From: Phoronis australis
Taxonomy: Eukaryota; Phoronida; Phoronidae
Reading direction: 5' to 3'
DNA length: 64,000 nucleotides
NCBI GenBank assembly: GCA_002633005.1
Contig: NMRA01000143.1
Span: 333,187-397,186, forward strand
Shown: piece by piece, positions 48,401-60,200 of the stretch
Layout: each line of letters starts with the position of its first letter
Position numbering within the stretch: the first letter of the stretch is position 1
Position numbers and translations under genes: made by a program
Notes under the pieces: generated by a model
Told to the model about the DNA's origin: nothing
Database searches by the model: none
Seen by the model: only the letters and a program-made list of their open reading frames with translations

Positions 48401-51400
48401 CACCCATCCCTCACTTACTGTGTACATAAGGGTTGTTATCCTTGAAGTTCTGCCAGCTCTGGTAAAACCTTGAGTCCTTGTGCATCACCATACCCATAGA
48501 TTCACTGCAAGACAAAATACATTCAACTGAGAGACGCCAAAAACAAAACACTCGGTTTTCAAAGTTTACAAGGTCCTTCGCTCACCTGAAGGGAAAGGTA
48601 TCTGTACTTGCTGAGGGGGTAATTTTTTGGTTTCGGGGAGAATCCCCACCCTCGTCACCACCAATTCCAACCCCTAGTCGCCACCAATCATTGCCAATAC
48701 CTCAAGTAGCAGAAGTGATTCTAACTTTGAGGTTAATAGGGGAATTTTGGGCTTGGTGTGCAGAATTTTGCATGATTTTTAAATATTTTTCATAGGGTGA
48801 ATCGCAATTATATTCTGCCCCAAAATCGAGGCATCAAGGGCCCTGTATGTCGACAAAATTACAGTTTTCACATCTAGGTAAAAATCTCAAGGAAACAGAA
48901 AACATGTAGGTATGCTTGTCAGAGGTAATGGCGTCTTGATTGGTCAAGTAATCAGCTGGAATGACAGACGGCAATTAACAATGAACGGAGACAGGAAACT
49001 CCAAACCTACTCACGTGTCAGCATCAAACGTTTTTTCTTCCTTAGCCACCGTTGACGACAGCTCTTGCCTCTTTTTCAATTTCTCTGGTGCCCTGTATGG
49101 CCTCGACCTTTTTAGTGTGTGCTCATCTAGTTCTTCCTTAACTGCCTTGACACCCTGGGTCAAAGGTGAAAGGTTACCAACATGTCACGGTCAGAATGCT
49201 GTGGCATGAGCAAGGCATTAAGTCTGTTACACAGACAGTACAACAGATATTTTGTCAGCTGAGTGAAACAGTGATAATGGTAATCTAATGTGTTCAATTA
49301 TTTATGACAGACATAATAATGCGTTCTGGGCTTAAATACAACTATTGTGCATGACATTTTTCGTAATAAACATAGCAAAATGTTATTTATTGAGTTTGTG
49401 AAATGCAAATGTTATTCATTTATAAATTTGCTGTGAAGTTTTAAAGATTGAACTACATATCCATTAATTTCTTCACTACAAACCCCAGAACAGGATGGAA
49501 AACTAAAAAGGGATTCGACTCATCAAGTCAGAGGGCACAAACGTCAACATGCTAATGAAAGTTTTGGTTTGTGATAACCTCCAGGTGCATCTACTATTCA
49601 AAGGGATGCCATGCCCAAGTTAACTACTGAACTATTGACAAATTTCAAATTAAGCATTATCAATTTTTTAACACAAAGGTTGCCTCACCTCAGAGATGTT
49701 TTTGAATGCTGCACTCTTTCCCAGCTGCTCGCCCTGGCGAGAAACCGCCTGCGCCGCCTTGGTGGCCGTCTTACCAACACTCTCACCTATCTCCATACCC
49801 CTCTTGAGCACCTCGTTTTTACGCGCCTCGTCCCAACCCTGTTGAAAGAGAAACAGGCAACTAAAGAGAAATTTAATGTACAATAAGGTGTCTGCAGTTC
49901 AATCATATATTGTGCTTATACCAACAATACAGCCACACTTCACAAACTCCAATAAGACTGACTCAAACCACGAGGACTCCAGAGAACCCGCATGGACATT
50001 GCCTATCAATGACTAGCCAACAAATATCTTCAAGTAGACATCACAATGGACACCAGATATGAGTAGTGACTCATGCTAACGGGCGAGAGCCCGTCCTGCC
50101 ACTACGATCATTGTGAAATTAAGTCAAAACATTCCATAATGCACCACAATCCATTTTCCTGTGGATCATACAAAATTAAGTTTACACAATTCCACGAATT
50201 TCCAAAAAAAACTTCATTATTTTTCCATGACCATTTTAGTTGCAAAGCCCCTGTAACATTTTGCCAACAAATCAGAAATTGACTTCTGGCAAAAGAAATA
50301 AAACATTACTTGATTTAAGTTCTCTATTTTTGAACAAATACACCAAGACTGGTGTTTAGCTAAAAAAAACTTTTTTATTATTTATTGCAATAATAATAAC
50401 AACACAGTACAAAAACAGAAATCCCCAATGACACATCACACAAACACCAACAGTGCATCAGCCCTTTTCAGAAAATTCTGACTAGATCCCGAGACAGTCC
50501 TTGCAATGGGTAAAACCTACATGACTTCATTGTTTCTCCCGACAACATTAGGGTATCCTCGATGATTTCCAACAGGTGACGATGGGGTCCGTTTGATTTT
50601 GACAGATGACAGATGCTACTATTTTTTTCAGACTTTTGCATGTCACATTCAGTTTTTCAGTCTTCCAGAATTTCAAACTAAATCATTCAGACGTAAAACT
50701 ACACAACTTTTTATATAGACTTGTAAACAATTATTGCCACTTTTAAAGATTTCTCCATGTAAAACCAAATTCCATGACATTTCCAGCGACCAGTCAAAAC
50801 ACTTGAAAACACTGTTGTAATGCATGGAGATATCTTGTGAAGTTTTGCCTTGCGTTTTCGCACCTTGACAGAATGCATGTCTGACTCATGTACACAGCGA
50901 ATGATTTCTCATCACCGAGCGGCGAAAAATGAAACAAATCATGTACACAAGCCCCGAATCATCGACAAAAACCAATGAATCATGTACATGAACCCTCAAA
51001 ACCATGCACACAAACCCCTGAATCATACTCACGAACCCTGATTCATCGACCCGGACCCCAAAATTATGCACACCAACCCCTGAAGCACGCACAAAAACTT
51101 CCAACTCATCATCACGAACCATAGACTCATGCAGAGAGAAGCCTCAACATCATGCACACGAAAAGTAAGTCATGCGCGCAAATTGCAAACTCATCTACGT
51201 GACTAATAACAAACTACTGGATATCAATACATTATCATCTCAGAAACATGGGCAGTATGTCCGACTCAATAATTCAAGCACTTGGTTCAGAAGCTCAGAT
51301 TCATTAATGGTGTGAATGACTGTAAGATACTTGTGCTGCATAACAAACCTCCTGTAACTTCTCCTTCAACTCTCCTAGTTGCTCCTTCAAAACTTCCGAC

Positions 51401-54400
51401 CCCTTCGATGTTTCTTGTTCGATTTTTTGCTGCAAAATCAATGTAATCATATATTACTTTGTTCAGTCAAAAGCACAGTAACCAGTAAACACTGCAATTA
51501 CTAGAACCTTAGTGCAATAATTATTAATACTAAGATTATCATTTCCATTATTACAAGAAGAATGGACCCTACTATATATTACCACCAATTTTGCCTGAAA
51601 TTTCAAGTTTTCTCTATCTAAATCTCTCAGTTGTGACTTCAGAGACAGCACTTTATAAATTCCACTTTATACAGTCATTGGAATGTTTCACACAGCATTA
51701 TTGCATATGAAAACTGTACAGACAACAATCTCACATATTTTTCTCTTGCTTTCTGCAGCGCTTCAGACTCCTCCAGCTTCTGGGCTTCTTCCCGGAACTT
51801 CTTTAAATTTTCCTAAAAACAATGACACGTACACTTATACGGCCAGTTGCAAAAACGAGTTGGGTCAGAAAAAGAACGGTCTCCAGTAGTTTCCTTGTTG
51901 AAATGTCTAAGCAGTACTCAAGTGTCAAAGCCATTCTCAACAACACTTTTCCCCATTCACACACATGCACACGCGCGCACACACACATGGTGTACTGTAA
52001 AATTGTTCTAATTTAGGACAAAACATGGCGGCCAGGCTAAACGCTGTTTTCGCAATTTTTCATAAGTTATACACAGTATGAGAATGACGCTTTACAGTAG
52101 CAACATTATGTAACCATAGCAACCAACAGAAAATATTAATAAAAAAGGTAGGTATTCACAACAATGTTAGAAGCCCTAGAAAAATGAAAATAAATGCAAT
52201 GCTGTGATTACTTTTGTCCAAAATTGGTGAGATTTTACCGCACTTTTACGTCCAAGATCTCGTCTGCAAACTCTGGCTCCACTTCGGGTAAAAAGTCACA
52301 GTTTTCACTAACTCGAGTTCAGCATTATGTCAAGAACCCGACCCTAACCATAACCACTGACATAAGAGACGTTCCTAACCCTAGCCTTAGCCTTTGAATG
52401 AGTTTGAAGAATTATATTCGACCCTTTTGAAGCAGTCTGAGGCCTCAAACCAACTTAAACAATTACTAAATCAAAGTAGAGTTCACTTCTGGATAATATA
52501 CACCCCCTAAAAAGCAGAATCACAAACAACATGGATTATATACCGACTTCAATTTCCACAAAGACTTCCCATTAGAAAGAGTTCTTACCCATGGTGACCA
52601 ATGTATGTATTCATTTTGGAGTGCCTTATTACATGTACAGAAGCATCAAAAACTTCACCATGAGTCATCTGCAGACAACTGCAAAGCAATGTTATGATGA
52701 AGGAATCTCGTAAAGAATTTTTTTTTGTAAAGAGTTGATGAAATAAAACATCACATATCCATCTAAATGTATACTATAAAGATACCTACCTTCATTTCTT
52801 TATTTTTTGTGAATTCTTGCTTGATATTTTCAAACAGTTCTCCGAAGAAATTCCTCTGTGACATGTGACGTGCCTGAAAAGTTTTGTAACAATGGTTATG
52901 GCAAGTCATCAATCGCAAGCTTTCATGACATTAAATTCTGCTATCATGAAAATACGTAATTTTTTCTGAAGTTAGCACACACAGATCGGCTTATTTAGTT
53001 CATACCACTGAACATGTATTTAAATCATTAATATAACACATATTCATGACAAGAAGAATCTGTACAGAGTAAAATCCTCAATATTCCAGTTAAAAATCGC
53101 TGAACGCATTATCAAAATCTTTTTAATGCGTCTTAATTATGAGGGTACATTCCTCTGCAGGGAATTGTCCATGTTGTTACGATTGAAATGTCTTTATTAG
53201 GCAGAGTCAAGTTCAGCATCTTTATGATGGGATCATGTAACGGACACAGTTGTAACCACATGGCAGACTCTTAAAGTGGCGATGTCACACTCCTACTACC
53301 AACCTAAGAGGTGATAAACAACAAGTAATGATTGATTAGGCCACCTGCAGAACGCGTCGCTCATTCAAGCCACGCCCAAATCACTGCGAATAGGAAGTAA
53401 ATAAATAGAAAGGCGTCAAAATTGTGCGGCAAAAACTGGAAGGGATTTTTCACGACTCATTACCGATGAGCCATGATCGTCTGCTTCACGCTTAGGTTGG
53501 AGGTGAATCAGCATTGAACATTGGCTACAAGGATGGAAATTACTCCTTATCGAACACAAGGTGTACTCATAATTTTTTTGATCAAAAAGGTTGCAGCCTC
53601 CATCCGCGGTATTTGCTCAGTTGGCTGATTATTCGGTTCCAATATCCTGTTTTCTTGTTTCAGACTTTTGCCAACTATGCCTCGTTTCTCTGGCAACCGG
53701 GACTTTCGCACCAGTGTATATAGGATTACTACATGTCTCGACAACTTCATTTTCCATTTAGTGACCGGGGAATTTTGCCAGGTCACATTTGGTGAGTTGG
53801 CATCATGTTAAGTCCTGAGCTCTCGTGTGGCAATGGCCTGTTACAAATTACCTTAGATCCCATCAAGCATTAGCATTCAGGACACACTAGTCTTTGTGAA
53901 CCATACAGATTGACAGGCTGAACACAGATTTGATAATTTCATGCAGGTGATTTTTCACGATCAGTTTCTTAACTAAGATAATCAGACATTCCACAGTACA
54001 CTAGGGGGTATACCATCAAACTCTATGGTTCAAGCTGACTTGTCCATCGTGTTGTTTTTGACTATCAATGGTACATACTTGTATAAAGTAGATTCCATGT
54101 TGCCGTGTGTAGGCCGAGGTCTGATGATGGCAGACGCATGCAAGCTTAGAAGCAGATATCTGCAACCTAGAAAACTAAACAACAGAAACATCTTTAGCTC
54201 ACAAATCGCACAAACACTAGAAATTCAGACAATGTCAAAGGCAATAGTCACTTACAGTAGTCTCATAAATTGAAAACCAGTTTTCTATACTGAATTACAG
54301 GCATCAAAGTGGTTCTTAAAATCTGGGACCCAACATCAAACATAGTCAATAGTGTCATGGTCACGCTATTCTTTCAGAAACTTTTTAGTTTTCAAGTTCT

Positions 54401-55208
54401 ACACCAGGTTGTGTTAGCAACTCTTTCTAAAGAACAATTTTTTCATCTCATCGTCACGTTTATCCACATTTTCCTGCGATTACTCAGAGTTCATCAATCA
54501 CTAAGAACAGTACACGACAAACAAATCTGACAAAATACCATTTCAACATCACAACGGATAATTCTATAAATAACAATTATGCGGGTGGCAAAATTTACAT
54601 CCACCTTGGTCATTAGGCAAGGCTACTTTGATGGTGAATTCGTCTTCCACCCAATCACCATGACAGGGGTCCCAATCATTCCGTCTGAATACTTTCGGCA
54701 TGTACTCTATGATACAAATGCAGGACTATGGAGAGATGGTGATTATCATATTTAAACATGGACTCATGAAATGTTGTAATGTGCTTCGAGTGTCGTTGAA
54801 TCATATTCATATGAGCCTCTGATTCATTTACCAGTGTTGGCCACTGGCAGCCACCAGGTTACACAATAATGTCTATTAACGGCAGCCGGTTTTATCAGGG
54901 TCGCTGATCTCGGCAATTACAACATGAGTAATTGCATGGACACATTCATAAAACAAGCTCAAGTTGTTCACGTGTTACGAATAAGAGAGACGACACTCAC
55001 TCGTCTCTCAGAAAATCAACGGATGACTTCTGCTCCAGAAACAGTGACAGTTAACAATATCTTCAGAATCAATAGACATAAATTTTGAGACTACTTGGAA
55101 TCGCTTCTAGCCATCTAAAACCCTCAAAACGATGAACTGTATTACCTGCTGGATGTGCCCGGCACAAGCGTACGAGCCTTTCAAGAAAACGTGTGTGAGG
55201 GAAGACAT
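42455..55208 (-). CDS. TIMM44: TIMM44, mitochondrial import inner membrane translocase subunit, 12 coding exons
   Basis: Exons: 55208-55146, 52873-52790, 51812-51735, 51429-51349, 49838-49689, 49154-49015, 48504-48419, 47599-47507, 45724-45600, 45342-45202, 44038-43928, 42574-42455. All GT-AG with consistent phases, 423 codons (human 452). Tim44 is a matrix-side protein that tethers mtHsp70 to the TIM23 channel and binds cardiolipin. The first 30 or so residues (MSSLTHVFLKGSYACAGHIQ, then ARHMSQRNFF) look like a presequence. Residues 36-150 are charged and helical (NIKQEFTKNKEMK, REEAQKLEESEALQKAREKY), as in the Hsp70-binding region. The C-terminal domain has SKTEMSEVLTEICKMDP, IIPNVLEAMVRGDLDILQDW, HSHVLDVNNVD, GKMMEQGPVLIISF, YVWALCRDQ and ends DISASSAEQWL. 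No missing exon is apparent. The ATG at 55208 is the first in frame before the presequence. Confidence 0.97.
43555..43702 (-). mobile_element. tRNA-derived SINE
   Basis: On the minus strand the head reads GGAGACAGTGTGGTCTAGTG with an A-box match TGGTCTAGTGGG (43690-43679) and a B-box match GGTTTGAGTCC (43646-43636), spaced as in a tRNA gene. A non-tRNA tail follows to about 43555. The head lacks a full cloverleaf, so it is a SINE rather than a tRNA gene. In TIMM44 intron 11. Confidence 0.7.
45745..45803. repeat. (ACAGC)n microsatellite near the TIMM44 exon 9 acceptor
   Basis: About 12 uninterrupted pentamers, ending 20 bases upstream of exon 9 on the transcribed strand, where it reads (GCTGT)n just before the splice acceptor. 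Confidence 0.97.
46018..46330. repeat. Minisatellite of about 20-bp units
   Basis: Units AACACACACCTTTATAGTG and variants (GAGACGATAT insertion in some) repeat about 14 times in TIMM44 intron 8. Confidence 0.9.
47218..47289. mobile_element. Short hairpin MITE, AGTCTGATATAAC family
   Basis: AGTCTGATATAACGTGCCCG at the left, CGGGTATGTTATATCAGACT at the right, with TTTGAGAACAGGTTTTCTCC between. 72 bp, TIMM44 intron 8. Confidence 0.85.
50880..51180. repeat. Imperfect repeat of about 25 bp
   Basis: Diverged units around ATCATGCACACGAACCCC-TGA repeat about ten times in TIMM44 intron 4. The 78-codon minus-strand frame here reflects the repeat. Confidence 0.7.
52149..52234. repeat. Dispersed repeat family C, copy 3
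   Basis: ATTCACAACAATGTTAGAAG, AAAAATGAAA, then TCCAAAATTGGTGAGATTTT. Collinear with 12357-12418 and 15478-15556. Confidence 0.55.
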
Positions 55209-55606
55209 GTTGCTTTTTGCGTCATGCCCACTAGAGGTCAGGAAAAGCAAAGTTCTGAGAAAAAACCTATATTCATTTCACATTATACTTTCTAGTGTAA
55301 TTTTATGATAAATAAATAAAAAGTGATTTAAAAAGAACAAAAAATATATTTATTGATAATCATCTAATCATAATGTTTACTTTTAATTAAAATTATACAT
55401 TTTTATAAACATACGTAATACTTAAACTGTTTCACAAAACAGAAGCTAAAACATGGCGACTCCCTACCAAAACAAGAAGTAGCGATGGCGCAGTGTGACA
55501 AAACACAGGTTAAAAGTAATTCGTTAGCTACTAGCATCGAGTCGAGAATAAGCTAACTTATTTCGTAAGATACACGACAACCCCTTAGGATTCATTGAAC
55601 TTATAG
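55209..55606. promoter_or_regulatory. Candidate shared promoter of TIMM44 and FBXW2
   Basis: TIMM44 starts leftward at 55208. A consensus plus-strand donor TTATAG/GTAAGT at 55606/55607 could end a non-coding first exon of FBXW2, whose coding exon is preceded by an acceptor TTTTCCTAG at 57186-57194. This would leave about 250 bases between the genes. ACATGGCGAC (55453 area) and CGATGGCGCAG (55484 area) resemble YY1-type elements found near starts of housekeeping genes. Inferred from splice signals and arrangement only. Confidence 0.4.
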
Positions 55607-57258
55607 GTAAGTACTTTTAACCTGCGTAGTACTACTTTTCAGAATGCCGAGTTGTTTTGCTCGTGATGTCTGACCACTCCCAATCTGCTGAGCGTTGTTC
55701 TCATCCTGCCAGGTGACAGAACTTTTCACGTTCTGGCTTCCACTCAACAGATTAGCCAATCCTTGAAATGTTGAGTTGCCTGTCAATAATTTGAAACTTA
55801 ATGGAAAAACTACTTACCTTTGGATTTTTCTGGAAGTTGAATTGAAAACTTTCTTTTAAATCTTTAATTTCTTCAGTACAAGAAGCCTTTCAGGATCCTA
55901 GAACGCATGAAAAAAGTACATGTACCTGGTCCTTAACTTGGTCTTTGAGGGAAGAGCAGAGTGTTACGTGAATTCTGGTAGGCAATTACACAGCCCTGAA
56001 TGTCAAAGCACACAGCCATACAGGGGCAATAGTACATCCCCATAAAAAATATTCATTTCAAAATACAGCAAATAAAATCAAGTAAAACATGCATGTATGC
56101 ATATGGAGTTATAAGTAACACATACCATGACTCTGGATACAATTTAGTCAACATAACTTGAACATATCCATAAAAATCTGTCGCAGTTCGCTCAAGTTTC
56201 TCTCACCGGGTGCCATTTTGAGGAAGTTACGTGAAATTACGCCTGTTGATGAACAAGAAGTCCAAGGGACATAAATCTTACAAATTTCTCCTGATATCTT
56301 CCCATGCTATTTTGTGAATGTAACACGCCAGGTCACGCGCTTCGCTCAGTCTCGTGCTAGCCTTTGCCTAACTCATGCGACTCAGTTGAAATATTTGTGG
56401 TTATAACCAAAAAAGTGAAGTTGGAATTATTCACCAAAGTCACCTTAATTCTCTTAGCTATGCTTCATTGAAGACATGTGTAGAAGCAGAAAGGATCACT
56501 GAAGAAATTAAGTGCTTTCTAAGTGCAGAATATATTTTTGATGAGGTGAAAATTCTTAATCGGTGAGCAAATTTTGACAACCACCCGTTTAAAATACACG
56601 AGACGAAATTATTACAGAAAGTGATGGGAAGTATTGTTGCCTCTAACCAATCAACCAAAGGGCTACGTGCTGCCTAGAATTCTGGATGCTTTCGAATGGT
56701 AGCGTGTTAGAGTTAAACATGTATTTTTGAATCATCACATTAATTTTCGTTTCCATGTGTCAGTACTTAAAGGACTTTGAAATGTGTGATATTTATGGAT
56801 ATTTTGGGAAGAATTTGATATTATGCTAGATGGTCTCATCCACACAGTAAGTGGCACATCAACACCTCATACACACAGTAAGTTAGTGGATTGAAACATA
56901 TGAAATTAGTTATGGTTTGCCATTATAGTCCTTTCTTCTTTGTTTAAAGGCTGTTGTGAATGTTCACAAGTTTTCGAAATGTCATGTGGTGGTAAATATG
57001 GCTCAGGCCTTGGACATGAAAAAATCATTATTTTATTCTACATAGTTTTCTTGGAAAAAATCAAAAACAAAAGAAATAAAATTCCACTTGCCCACCATAT
57101 TATGTGCTAAATTAGTGACACTTATACTGTATGACATAGTTAATGATTGTTATGGTTTAATATTATTGATACTTTATCTAAAATGTTTTCCTAGAATGGT
57201 TCAAGCATGGAGATAAACTGGTGACATCATTGAGAGCGGCTGAGACACGTGCTTGACG

Positions 57259-60200
57259 ATGGCATCTGTAAGCACGGAGGAATATCTACAGTGGCTACAA
57301 ACGGTTACCAATCAGTTCCAGCGTCTGTCCGATGAACAGAAAAACCAGGCCCTCGATCACATGATTGGTCTGAGCAGTCCAAAGCAGCTGCACTATTTAT
57401 CCGAAAATCTCAACACCCTGCTCAAAATTGATTTCCTTAAACATTTGCCAACAGAGATGGCATTTTATCTCCTTGAGTACCTTGATGCTCAGTCACTACT
57501 GCAGTGCACCCTAGTGAGCAAGTCGTGGAACAAAACGGTCAACGACTGCGTGGACGTTTGGAAACGGATGTGCCGCAATATTGGGGCTAAGGTCACTTAT
57601 GAACTCAATAATGCAAAGTCATATAAGGATCTATATCTTGCGGTCTCGTCTCAGTACAGGAGGTTAAAAAGTGGGACGGCTTTGGAAGACCTGTACTTAC
57701 ATGGTCATACTGACCGGGTGATGGCTGTGTATTACAGAGATGGAATATTAGCAACAGGTACAGTTGTAGTGTCTTGTCATTATGTGTAGTGTAGATACTG
57801 ATAATGTTGGGACATTTTCATACTTGGTTGTTAGATCTAGTAAGTAGAATGGTTATGATAATGTTGCCGTTTATTGACATTATTAGAGGTACACCTATCA
57901 GTTTAAGCCAAATTGTAGGAGTTTCAGACGAATCATTTCTTTTGGGTCTCTCTTACAAAGAGGGCCGTTTGTTATCACCTTTCAGTGATTATTAGTGACA
58001 TTAACAATATTAAGATGGGATACAGTAAAACTATGTGATCTTTCACTGAGTGAAAACTCCTTTGAACAAAATGGTGGTAATTACCCTGAGTTTTGCTCAT
58101 TTTACTGTGAAAATCAACCAGCTCAATTGAAGGACTTCTGCAAAATGCAATCCCGTGTTTTGTTTGTTGTCTAAAAGTGCCTGAAAATCTTATTTAAAAA
58201 TGGCTGCAATGAATTTGAACTGGTCTTGCCCCTAAATACATAAATTTCATTTTCAATTCTCGACTTAATCTTTTTTGAATTGCATACTTCAAGGCTCAGA
58301 TGACCGCACGGTGCGACTATGGAACTGTGAGGATGGTAGGTGCTTAAAAATCATCCAGGCTCACACAGTCGCGGATGTCAAGTTTGACGAAGAGCGCATA
58401 GTCACGGCGTCTTTCGATAACACAGCCGCCTGCTGGGACATTGAAACTGGTGCCAGGACCACACACTATCGCGGTCATATCGGTGCTGTCTTCGCCGTCG
58501 ACTATGATGTCGACATGGACATTTTGGTGACTGGATCAGTTGACTACTCCATCAAAATCTGGCTATTCTCGCAGGCAGTGCTACTTCAGTCTTTCTCTAC
58601 CTATAACGCAGGCTGGGTCACTAAAGTGCTGTTGACACGCAAAGTTGCCAACTGTTCAGACTACGCCATCGTGTGTACGGACCACTCGTTCTTGTACGTG
58701 TGGCGAATCAGCTCTAAGCAACAGGTGAGGATTATGTATAGAACGTACTAGTTTAAATGGAAACTTTGTCGAACTCTTCTCTGCTCATTTTGTTTGAATG
58801 TTTTGCGTGAGTGTAAATCCAGACAGAGTATGTTTTGCAGAAATAACCTCCAATGTATGTGGCATATAACTAAAACCTGTTTAATGTTAATATTTGTAAA
58901 TTTAAATGACGCTCAAACTTAAATGTTTCATATTTCATCAAAACTTAAACAAGCATCAGAATTTAAATTTCTGGGCTTTCTGACCAAAAAATCTACATTT
59001 AGTGTTGTGGCTTATTGACTAGAGGTACGGCGTAAGTGATTTACTATTCACTATGGTTGGCTGATGATGAATGAGTCGCTTATAAAAATAGATTGACATC
59101 TGGAAGGTGTTCACCAGGTGTATGTCGTTACCTGAATGCATGAATTGATACAGGCAGGTATGTTGTTTCGCCACAGCCACCTGTTGAGTTTTGGGCTCCC
59201 AACTGTGTATGGCTATTAATAGGACTGGTATATGTTAAGAACAAGGTAAAAATTCTTAAGTTCGGGACACAATATTGTAGACAGGTGAAATTTCATTTAG
59301 TCATTTTTTTCGCCAAAAATAACTTTTCAAGAAAACTTACTTTGCTTTTAGCATGGTTCGTAACTATTACCAAACTACATTTTTGGTAAAATTTTGAGCA
59401 TTTGTAACAATGTGGTAAGCCATTGAAAATTTGAAATATGGCAATTTTAGCAACTATTTCCATCCCAAATTGAAGATTTTTTGCACTACATGTACCTGAC
59501 AAATTGTGGTGAATCAGCTATCATCACTTATGTTGATTCATGGGTTCTGTACTCACTAGACAGGCTTTGGCAGGTAGAAGGGGAAAACGGGATTTGCCAG
59601 CAAAAGTTGCCACATGTTTATTGACCAAAACATTACTTTCACATTTCACAAATGCTCTTCATGGGATTTTGTAGAGAGGCAGACTTTGAAGGCTAAAATT
59701 TCCTCTATGGTGAAACTTCGTTATGACGTCTGGTATACAGCAATAATCAAATATAACATACCCACATTTTGAGAGCCAGTGCTTTCATTCAATGGAGAAA
59801 ACTGATTCACAAAATGCGGGCCAGTTACATCTGACTATTACGTGGTATACAATGTTCTCTAAGACTTGCTTAAATATTACTCTTCATTTTCAAGTCTCAA
59901 ACCAACTACTGTCAAGTCAATTTGTTGACAACAAACCTTTTAGACAGTCTAAGGAAGATTAATTGTAATGCAATTTGACTTTATAGGGCACAGATTTGTT
60001 CCAAATTTTGACTGTCTGGTGCCGTAGGTTCTTCAATGGGAACTACGGAATTTCATCAAAATCTTCAAAGACTTTTGCAAATAGAGAGTGAAGAAGCAAA
60101 AGTTGAAATAAAGATTAAATAATAATTGCCAGCATGAGATAAAATGTGAATTAGATCCAATATAAAACTGGCGAATGCTGATCCTCTTGTCTTGGTGGGA

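Noticed and set aside
55601-55786. Minus-strand 61-codon frame (STFQGLANLLSGSQ...) preceded by a TGACAG acceptor-like site
   Set aside because: Composition is plausible for an exon but there is no homology I recognise and no partner exon; it overlaps the proposed FBXW2 5' donor. Kept only as a note.
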